Below, in pieces: positions 1 to 5,157 of a DNA stretch of 10,165 nt; position 1 is the first letter of the stretch; every line of letters begins with the position of its first letter. This stretch comes from Methylococcaceae bacterium. GTDB taxonomy: Bacteria > Pseudomonadota > Gammaproteobacteria > Methylococcales > Methylomonadaceae. The stretch spans positions 1 to 10,165 of the forward strand of contig CANNNN010000073.1 of assembly GCA_947506075.1 (NCBI GenBank), read 5' to 3'. The notes under the pieces were generated by a model. The model was given only the letters and a program-made list of their open reading frames with translations. It was not told the origin of the DNA and ran no database searches. The position numbers and the translations under genes were made by a program.

Positions 1-36
1 AAAGACCTGATGGAATTGTGACATATCAATAGACAT
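1..36 (-). CDS. cheA: Chemotaxis histidine kinase CheA, first 12 codons only (runs off the left edge)
   Basis: An ATG at 36 on the minus strand opens a frame that reads MSIDMSQFHQVF and leaves the window without a stop. It is preceded by AGG at a spacing of 7 bases, a fair ribosome binding site. From memory, this start closely matches the N-terminus of many CheA proteins, where it leads into the first helix of the Hpt (P1) domain, which carries the phosphorylated histidine. CheA autophosphorylates in response to chemoreceptors and passes the phosphate to CheY. The position directly downstream of a CheY gene supports the call. Only 12 residues are visible, so the kinase, dimerisation and CheW-like domains cannot be checked. 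The alternative is another Hpt-type protein. Confidence 0.7.
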   Translation of the reverse strand, partial: MSIDMSQFHQVF

Positions 37-144
37 AGACTTACCTGTACGCGCCTAAATTCATTTAAACAACATTAACGTAACCACGTTTACCCGACCT
101 GGATAACACACACCAGCGCAAGCTATACATTGCAACTCAGCCGA

Positions 145-198
145 ATGAAATCGAGGATTTCATGGGACAGGTAGTAATGCCTACGCTTAGCTTAGGCA
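145..198 (-). other. Two hairpins in the cheY-cheA intergenic gap
   Basis: The 172-bp gap between cheY and cheA holds two inverted repeats. TGCCTA at 178-183 pairs with TAGGCA at 193-198. ATGAAATC at 145-152 pairs perfectly with GATTTCAT at 156-163 around a three-base loop. Neither is followed by a T-run on the minus strand, so they do not look like intrinsic terminators. They may act in mRNA processing or stability between the two genes. No credible ORF lies in this gap. Confidence 0.4.
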
Positions 199-208
199 CG
201 CTAATCAA

Positions 209-571
209 CTAACCCAAAACTTTTAGCAAGGTTTTTAATAATTGATCTGGATTGAATGGTTTAACCATCCATCCCGTTGCTCCGGCAGCCTTACCTTCCT
301 GCTTCTTTTCAATTCCTGACTCGGTTGTCAGCATCAGCATCGGAATAAATTTATAATTTGGAAGTGCCCGCAAATCTCTAATTAAAGTAATTCCGTCTTT
401 ATTTGGCATATTGACATCAGTTACCACACAGTCAAAATTTCTGGCCTGCGCCTTTGCCAATGCATCAACACCATCAACCGCTTCTTCGACATCGTATCCA
501 GCAGCTCTTAATGTAAATGAAACCATTTTTCTCATTGAAGCTGAATCGTCAACTGCAAGAATACTTGCCAT
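209..571 (-). CDS. cheY: CheY-like single-domain response regulator
   Basis: The protein is 120 residues, one receiver (REC) domain with no output domain, the size of CheY. The phosphorylation machinery is complete: acidic pair Asp8-Asp9, phospho-acceptor Asp52 in VVTDVNMP, Thr82 in MLTTE, and Lys104 before Pro105 in MVKPF. The spacing of Asp52 to Thr82 and Lys104 equals that of E. coli CheY Asp57, Thr87 and Lys109. CheY-P normally binds the flagellar switch and changes its rotation. In this type of cluster it may serve another output, so the partner is not proved. I chose the ATG at 571 because GGAG lies 6 bases upstream; an ATG at 583 is weaker. A putative -10 TATACT lies at 647-652. The probable cheA follows 172 bp downstream. 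Confidence 0.93.
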   Translation of the reverse strand: MASILAVDDSASMRKMVSFTLRAAGYDVEEAVDGVDALAKAQARNFDCVVTDVNMPNKDGITLIRDLRALPNYKFIPMLMLTTESGIEKKQEGKAAGATGWMVKPFNPDQLLKTLLKVLG

Positions 572-646
572 TGTTATCTCCATTAATCTCTAATTTTCAA
601 AGCAAAATCTGTACGAACCTTACAGCATCTTACGCATAACTACTTA

Positions 647-652
647 AGTATA
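647..652 (-). promoter_or_regulatory. Possible -10 box for cheY
   Basis: Read on the minus strand, TATACT lies about 75 bases upstream of the cheY start and just downstream of an intrinsic terminator, where a cheY promoter would be expected. No good -35 is visible at 16-18 bases. I saw no sigma-28 or sigma-54 match. Confidence 0.3.
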
Positions 653-721
653 GCCTAATTATTTTTCTGCATTGCACTTCCAGTCTAAAAATTTATTTCT
701 TAAATTTTCACTGTAATAAAT

Positions 722-758
722 AAAAAAACACCCCAATAGAGCAATGCTCTAGTGGGGT
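722..758 (-). terminator. Intrinsic terminator, minus strand
   Basis: Arms at 745-758 and 730-743 can form a 14-bp stem with one G-T pair: ACCCCA..TAGAGCA against TGCTCTA.TGGGGT. Read on the minus strand, it is followed within two bases by seven T residues (728-722). This is the strongest terminator signal in the window. It separates whatever is transcribed between about 730 and 900 from cheY. Confidence 0.75.
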
Positions 759-840
759 ATGTTCGGTACGATGGCCGAATTTTAAGAACATAAAGCATTG
801 ATATCTAATACGCTCTATTTTAATATTTGAAAATAGAGCG
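722..840 (-). ncRNA. Candidate three-hairpin small RNA ending at the intrinsic terminator
   Basis: On the minus strand three hairpins follow each other without an ORF. The first is a perfect 11-bp stem with an 8-base loop (CGCTCTATTTT at 830-840 with its complement at 811-821). The second is a 5-bp stem (TTCGG/CCGAA, 762-779). The third is the terminator stem with its T-run. A second terminator-like hairpin lies upstream (906-938), so this stretch can be its own transcription unit. Possible -10 boxes are CATAAT at 843-848 and TAATAT further upstream, neither with a good -35, so the 5' end is unsettled and may lie up to about 35 bases upstream. I recognise no known RNA family. Confidence 0.35.
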
Positions 841-905
841 CGATTATGCACTTACCCTCGAACAACAACATCAAGCGTTCAATATTACACTATTTTACCC
901 ACAAT

Positions 906-938
906 AAAAAGCCAGCTGACATTACATCAAGTGGCTTT
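906..938 (-). terminator. Probable terminator of the ycgR-like gene
   Basis: AAAGCCA at 908-914 pairs with TGGCTTT at 932-938, and the stem extends by TGA/TCA after a two-base mismatch. On the minus strand the hairpin runs into TTTTTATT. It lies about 160 bases after the ycgR-like stop codon. The T-run partly overlaps the stem, so strength is moderate. The upstream arm can also pair with 992-1002, which would compete with this terminator. Confidence 0.5.
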
Positions 939-971
939 GCATTTCGCGGTAGTTCATAAGTAATTAATCCG

Positions 972-989
972 GACTTTGTTGAATAAATC
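972..989. mobile_element. Solo terminal sequence resembling IS903-type (IS5 family) inverted repeats
   Basis: GACTTTGTTGAATAAATC matches the 18-bp terminal inverted repeat I recall for IS903-type elements (GGCTTTGTTGAATAAATC) at 17 of 18 positions. No transposase gene, matching second end or evident target duplication was found nearby. If real, it is a remnant of an old insertion or a single end left by deletion. A chance match of this length is unlikely but cannot be excluded without a search. Confidence 0.45.
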
Positions 990-1095
990 AAGCAAAGCCA
1001 CTCACTTTTAACACTGGTTAATTTGTTACGAACAACAGTATCGTTTATTTGCGTAAATCTGTGCTTATTCCCGACTCAACTGCATTTTCCCAGGT

Positions 1096-1881
1096 TTATT
1101 GCTCGTTAACGTAAATTAGTATTTTTCTGTAACTCACCATTTTTTCCCAATTCTGGGTACAATCTTGTCCCTGCAAGTCTTCTCGTTGAATCTGCTGCAT
1201 ATAGCCCTGGATAGTATTTTCAACAGAACGTGTCGGCTTGATAAATTTACAACCAATTTTTTGATTTTTTTGTAATCTATCCGGATTAACTAAATGATTG
1301 TAGCGAACCTCAAAAGCAATATCCTCTTCAACTGTTTCTGAGAGAACGAGCTTACATTGCTCAAATGACGCACCTGAAATCATTTGATTAAAAATAGCCT
1401 TGTCATCATCAAGCAATGAGAATCCGGAAAGACTGATGCCGTGTAACTTGATGTTAACGGAGCCCTCATCCTTTAATATCATTTGGCAAAAGCTTGGGCT
1501 TGAAAGAGGTATTTTTACCCTGAAGAACTCTCTTCGCTCCATCCAAAACAGCACCTTGGGAATAGGCATGATGAATGCGTTATCTTCTTCATAGGAAATT
1601 TTTTGTAATGCCGTTCCGCTGAATGAAACTTTAATGCCCATATATTCGGTTTCAAAAGTAACCTTATCCGCATGAATTATCTGCTGATTTAAATATTCTC
1701 TGGGTCCATAATCAAAAACAAGCGAATTTTTTTTTTCGCTGATACCCAGCAAAGTGGTGATATAGGATTCATTATTTGCACCAAAGTGAACGCGTAACAG
1801 GTTTTTGCGTCTTAATAATAATGACAAATGACTGATGATTTGCTTTGGATTTTGAATTGAAAAAGACGAAGTGTCGCTCAT
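1096..1881 (-). CDS. ycgR: YcgR-like PilZ-domain protein (c-di-GMP-responsive flagellar brake)
   Basis: The protein is 261 residues from the ATG at 1881. The N-terminal half resembles the YcgR N-terminal domain; the start MSDTSSF.IQNP lines up with the start of E. coli YcgR as I remember it. The PilZ domain begins at a RxxxR motif (Arg117 to Arg121, in RREFFR), which binds c-di-GMP phosphates. The second motif, usually [D/N]xSxxG, reads G-I-S-L-S-G at 148-153, so its acidic or Asn residue is replaced by Gly. YcgR with c-di-GMP binds the flagellar motor and reduces swimming. An ATG at 1920 would add 13 residues; neither start has a clear ribosome binding site, so the choice rests on the family alignment. 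The gene carries an A10 tract and looks more AT-rich than the genes upstream. Confidence 0.82.
   Translation of the reverse strand: MSDTSSFSIQNPKQIISHLSLLLRRKNLLRVHFGANNESYITTLLGISEKKNSLVFDYGPREYLNQQIIHADKVTFETEYMGIKVSFSGTALQKISYEEDNAFIMPIPKVLFWMERREFFRVKIPLSSPSFCQMILKDEGSVNIKLHGISLSGFSLLDDDKAIFNQMISGASFEQCKLVLSETVEEDIAFEVRYNHLVNPDRLQKNQKIGCKFIKPTRSVENTIQGYMQQIQREDLQGQDCTQNWEKMVSYRKILIYVNEQ
1727..1736 (-). repeat. A10 homopolymer inside the ycgR-like gene
   Basis: Ten T residues on the plus strand (A10 in the coding sense) encode the Glu-Lys-Lys-Asn segment in the N-terminal domain. AGCGAA and TTCGCT flank and partly overlap the tract as a small inverted repeat. A one-base slip would shift the frame early in the protein. 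Confidence 0.9.
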
Positions 1882-1930
1882 TGAATTAAATGTTTTTAAT
1901 AGTTCGCCGATGTATTGCATTCATTAATGG

Positions 1931-1958
1931 CCATTATCTCAAAATAATGACTTGTCAA
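1931..1958 (-). promoter_or_regulatory. Possible promoter of the ycgR-like gene
   Basis: A perfect -35 hexamer TTGACA lies at 1953-1958 on the minus strand. The -10 is less clear: GATAAT at 14 bases is too close, and TAATGG at 16 bases is a weaker match. Transcription would begin close to 1924, leaving about 40 bases before the ATG at 1881, which favours that start over the ATG at 1920. Confidence 0.35.
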
Positions 1959-2009
1959 AAAAGACCTGTCGGAACTAACAATAAATACCCAGTTATAACT
2001 ACAATGGAA

Positions 2010-2099
2010 CGCAGATAACACGGATAGTTGCGGATTTTTTAAGCCTTGAAGCTCATTTGTCTTACGTTATTAATCGGCGCTTATCCGTTTTATCCGTGT
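2010..2099. repeat. Pair of inverted 9-bp-period repeats (three units in each arm)
   Basis: The left arm has three 9-base units: CGCAGATAA, CACGGATAG and TTGCGGATT (2010-2036). The right arm, read on the opposite strand, has ACACGGATA, AAACGGATA and AGCGCCGAT (2073-2099). The shared core is CGGATA. The arms are separated by 36 bases and form an imperfect inverted repeat. The look is that of a dispersed intergenic repeat, not coding DNA. Copy number in the genome cannot be judged here. Confidence 0.6.
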
Positions 2100-2156
2100 G
2101 CTATTAATCAGATTAACTGAACTAATTACTTATCTGGAGTTCCTTACAGCTTTTAA

Positions 2157-2243
2157 TCATCTGTTATTTTCCTTATCGGTTACCACGGTATAGACTACAT
2201 AAATCACATAGATAACGGTCAAAATATAAATTGTTGCTGTCAT
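2157..2243 (-). CDS. 28-residue single-pass membrane micro-protein, unknown function
   Basis: An ATG at 2243 opens a 28-codon frame ending in TGA. It has a strong ribosome binding site, AGGTGG, 9 bases upstream. Residues 5-21 are almost all Ile, Val, Leu and Tyr and make one transmembrane helix. A short charged tail follows (TDKENNR). The layout resembles known small membrane subunits or regulators such as KdpF or CydX in size and shape only; I see no sequence match to them. It follows the M48 protease gene by 95 bases on the same strand and could be co-transcribed or have its own weak promoter in that gap. A chance frame is possible, but the binding site and clean hydrophobic stretch make expression plausible. 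Confidence 0.55.
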   Translation of the reverse strand: MTATIYILTVIYVIYVVYTVVTDKENNR

Positions 2244-2338
2244 GTCTGCTTACCACCTGAATTGAATTATTAATCTAGAAACACTAGTTTAACTGAGCAT
2301 TTAAATACCTGTACAATTTTAACTCCATACAATCTGAA

Positions 2339-4312
2339 TTATCGCACTACATCGAAAACAAACGGCGGCAACGGGCAATGCAAGGTTGCGCTTATTGCTC
2401 TTAGCAACTCTGCTTCCGTGGCAATGACTTTGCCGTCATCGCAAATAGTCGACACCAGCGCGGAGATTAAGGCTTGTTTATCCAATATATGCAAGCCATC
2501 CAATTGATCTAGCGCAGCGTCCGTGGACGACACCCAATGCTGCGGCGAAGCATAACCCGGCCATTGTTGCGTGTCGATCAGCATTTTTATTCCTGGCTGA
2601 TAGCGCACGAAGCTGTCCATGCCTTTTTGGTAAGCCCTGCCGACTGCGCCGGCTTCAGCACGTCCCTGCTTAGCCATTACCGAAAACAGCACCCCAATAG
2701 CTTCAGGCAACTGCGTCAGACGAAGATTGCCGTGTCGATGTTGCGGATGAACCGCATCCGTCAAATGAGTTTTTAAAACCTGGCTCAACGCAAACTCGAA
2801 CGTATCGACTACACCATCGACCTCTATCAGTTGCCGCACCAAATCGGCCATGCGTTCAAGTTGTTCCAGCGGCCGGTTTTTAATGAAGGGAAAAGCCATT
2901 TGCAATAAAGGCAGACGAAACAAGGTTCCCAGTTTTCCTATCTCAAAATACAGCGTTTCTGCGGTCAATACCGTCGCTCCGCCCAATTGTTCAGCGATAA
3001 GGTCTAGCTGGGTACGCCGCACGACTTCATTTTCATTTAGCAGCAACGCCAAGACTAGCGGCAATGCATCAGTGCTGGAATGCGCGGCAAAATAAAGATT
3101 TTCCGGTAAAGCCCGCCGCAGCTTTGAAGCAAGCTGCATATGCCCGTCTGCAGGCATGCCTACTGTTTCTATTACCGCCTCCGGTGTAACGGCAAAATGC
3201 TGTACGAATCCGCCAGCCTCTAAACTTTCATCATTGGCTACTGCACTGTTTTGAGTCGGCGTTTGTTCACGTATTTGCTCAGCCAACCGGTCCAGCTCCG
3301 CGTCGGTAAAATTCGGCTCCAGGGCCTTGATGCGCGATATCAAAGGCGGGTGTGTCGCCAGCCATGGGCTGAATACTGCCCCGGTTGCAAATAGCATGTG
3401 ACTGACTTCATCGCTGTCTACAGTCCTGAGCTCAGAGCCTTGTTGAATGGCAGCTATCTTTTTTAACGCGCCCGCAATGCCGAGCGTCTGACGGGTAAAT
3501 TGCACGGCCGAGGCATCGGCCAGAAATTCACGTTGTCTGGAAACCGCAGCTTTAATCAGTTGGCCGAAAAAAACGCCTATATAGCCGATCAAAAACAGGC
3601 CCAAACCGGCAAGATAAATAGCAATTGCACCATCGGGGCGGCGCGAATTACTGGATTGGACGTCACTGTAACGCGCGCTATTCAAAACTGCCCTGCCGAT
3701 TAGGCCTATGATCAGAATGCCAAATAAAAAGCCCATCAGCCGCGTATTTAAGCGCATATCCCCGTTCAGAATGTGACTGAACTCATGACCGATTACGCCT
3801 TGCAATTCGTCTCTACTCAGCAGTTCAAGCGTCCCGCGAGTGACGGTCACTGCGGCATCACCGGCAGTAAATCCTGCCGCAAACGCGTTAATACCCGATT
3901 CCCGCTCCAGTACATAAACTTCCGGCATCGGAATGCCGGAAGCGATTGCCATTTCTTCAACCACATTATACAAACGGCGATGCAGTAGATCCTGAGTCTC
4001 TGCGGTAATCAGCGTGCCGCCCAGACTGCGGGCCACTTTTCCGCCGCCCGAACTTAATGAGACAATTTTATACAGACTGGACAGGCCGATAAATCCGGCA
4101 GTGACTAGTGAAATATTCACGACCAGCGCCAGGTTATTGCTAAGCCAGTCAATATCCGGAATTAGCGCAGCCGTTTCACCGCCGACATTGATGATCAGCG
4201 CCGATATCACCAGATTGACCGCCGCGACGATCGCAAGCACCGCCAATATAAACATCCAGATCAGATATCCGGTTTTGCGGCGAGCTTCATCCTGACTTTG
4301 AAAGAAGTTCAT
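2339..4312 (-). CDS. M48 family membrane metalloprotease (HtpX-like) with long C-terminal extension
   Basis: The protein is 657 residues, more than twice the size of HtpX. Hydrophobic segments at about 15-42, 62-84, 192-210 and 229-256 suggest four membrane helices. The zinc site is intact: HEFSH at 176-180 gives His176, Glu177 (catalytic) and His180, and Glu262 in SRQREFLAD is the expected third ligand. His321 in ATHPPL is a conserved M48 feature. The C-terminal half from about 340 holds two stretches, VDGVVDTFE near 498-506 and DDGKVIATEAELL near 625-637, that resemble the acidic motifs of TerB-like helical domains; that part is inference. The start has a modest GGG 8 bases upstream. The gene begins 17 bp after lemA, so the two form an operon. 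LemA and M48 proteases are paired in many bacteria; envelope quality control is the likely role. Confidence 0.92.
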   Translation of the reverse strand: MNFFQSQDEARRKTGYLIWMFILAVLAIVAAVNLVISALIINVGGETAALIPDIDWLSNNLALVVNISLVTAGFIGLSSLYKIVSLSSGGGKVARSLGGTLITAETQDLLHRRLYNVVEEMAIASGIPMPEVYVLERESGINAFAAGFTAGDAAVTVTRGTLELLSRDELQGVIGHEFSHILNGDMRLNTRLMGFLFGILIIGLIGRAVLNSARYSDVQSSNSRRPDGAIAIYLAGLGLFLIGYIGVFFGQLIKAAVSRQREFLADASAVQFTRQTLGIAGALKKIAAIQQGSELRTVDSDEVSHMLFATGAVFSPWLATHPPLISRIKALEPNFTDAELDRLAEQIREQTPTQNSAVANDESLEAGGFVQHFAVTPEAVIETVGMPADGHMQLASKLRRALPENLYFAAHSSTDALPLVLALLLNENEVVRRTQLDLIAEQLGGATVLTAETLYFEIGKLGTLFRLPLLQMAFPFIKNRPLEQLERMADLVRQLIEVDGVVDTFEFALSQVLKTHLTDAVHPQHRHGNLRLTQLPEAIGVLFSVMAKQGRAEAGAVGRAYQKGMDSFVRYQPGIKMLIDTQQWPGYASPQHWVSSTDAALDQLDGLHILDKQALISALVSTICDDGKVIATEAELLRAISATLHCPLPPFVFDVVR

Positions 4313-4329
4313 CTGCTATACCCAGGCTT

Positions 4330-4920
4330 CTAGGTAAAAGAAACTTTCGGTACTTGCCGTTTTTCCGGCGCTTCAATTTCCAGGTGTTCGGCAGGATTAA
4401 AATTGAACATTCCTGCCAGAATATTGTTGGGGAAATTTTCCCTGCCGTTGTTATAAGTCATGACCGCATCATTAAAGGCCTGACGCGCAAAAGCCACTTT
4501 GTTTTCAGTAGAGGCCAGCTCTTCCTGAAACTGCAGCATATTTTGATTGGCCTTGAGATCGGGATAGGCTTCAGCCAAAGCAAACATTTTGCCCAGACTG
4601 CCCTGCAGCATTGCCTCGGCGCCTGCCAGTTGCCGGATCGCTTCGGGGTCGGAAGGATTCGCCACGGCGGCTTTAAGCCCGATTACTGCAGCATTCCTTG
4701 CACCAATCACTGCATCCAGCGTCTCCATTTCGTGTTTCATATAGCCTTTAACCGCCTCGACCAGATTAGGTATCAGGTCGTAGCGCCGGGTCAATTGCAC
4801 GTCTATTTGGGAGAAAGCGTTTTTAACGCCGTTGCGTAAGTTGACTAGCCTGTTGTAAATGCTGACAAAAAACAAGGCAAAAACGACGATGAAACCGACT
4901 AAGGCAAGCAAGATAGGCAT
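4330..4920 (-). CDS. lemA: LemA family protein
   Basis: The protein is 196 residues, typical of the family. Residues 2-21 form one N-terminal membrane helix, followed by the LemA signature region (NLRNGVKNAFSQIDVQLTRR, then YDLIPNLVEAVKGYMKHE) and a helical-bundle body with FQEELASTENKVAFARQ. The C-terminus is short and charged. LemA proteins are membrane-anchored helical bundles whose molecular job is not established; their steady pairing with M48 proteases suggests a helper or substrate-presenting role. The ATG at 4920 has GGAGA as ribosome binding site, 8 bases upstream counting from GGAG. A promoter candidate lies just upstream, making lemA the first gene of the operon. Confidence 0.95.
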   Translation of the reverse strand: MPILLALVGFIVVFALFFVSIYNRLVNLRNGVKNAFSQIDVQLTRRYDLIPNLVEAVKGYMKHEMETLDAVIGARNAAVIGLKAAVANPSDPEAIRQLAGAEAMLQGSLGKMFALAEAYPDLKANQNMLQFQEELASTENKVAFARQAFNDAVMTYNNGRENFPNNILAGMFNFNPAEHLEIEAPEKRQVPKVSFT

Positions 4921-4956
4921 GATGATATCTCCAATAAAATTACAGGCTCAGATTTA

Positions 4957-4985
4957 ATCATACAAGAGAGCATTACATCTGTCCT
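4957..4985 (-). promoter_or_regulatory. Likely sigma-70 promoter of the lemA-M48 operon
   Basis: On the minus strand AGGACA (4980-4985) and TATGAT (4957-4962) are separated by 17 bases, matching 4 of 6 and 5 of 6 consensus positions. Transcription would begin near 4950, about 30 bases before the lemA ATG, with the ribosome binding site inside the leader. Confidence 0.5.
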
Positions 4986-5040
4986 TTGTTTTTATCCCTA
5001 TCTCGCAGCTTAAAAAAATAACAGCATTGCGCAAATCAAT

Positions 5041-5106
5041 CGAATAAAAACCAGCCTTAAGCAAACGCATTCTGGTGATTCCCAAGCTCTAGCTTAGAAC
5101 CACCAG
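5041..5106 (-). terminator. Hairpin pair downstream of prfC, probable terminator region
   Basis: A long hairpin pairs CTGGTGATTC (5072-5081) with GAACCACCAG (5097-5106), with an inner AAGC/GCTT step; it has no T-run of its own. Just downstream on the minus strand, CTGGTTTTTATT (5054-5043) can pair through CTGGT with ACCAG of the same hairpin, giving a weak terminator with a T-rich tail. The centre CCAAGCTCTAGCTT looks like a dispersed palindromic intergenic repeat. It lies 50-115 bases after the prfC stop. Confidence 0.4.
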
Positions 5107-5157
5107 CCATATATTTTGAAGCGTTTACTCGTTTAAATCGACTGCATTGAAATAGCC

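Noticed and set aside
63..128. 21-codon minus-strand frame between cheY and cheA
   Set aside because: It has no convincing ribosome binding site, no hydrophobic or repeated pattern, and is short enough to occur by chance.
1939..1952. Leaderless translation of the ycgR-like gene from the ATG at 1920
   Set aside because: The promoter placement would allow it, but the protein alignment with YcgR starts at the ATG at 1881, and the -10 position is not certain.
4354..4839. 161-codon plus-strand frame opposite lemA
   Set aside because: It is antisense to a clear LemA gene, has no recognisable domain, and its composition mirrors the lemA codons.
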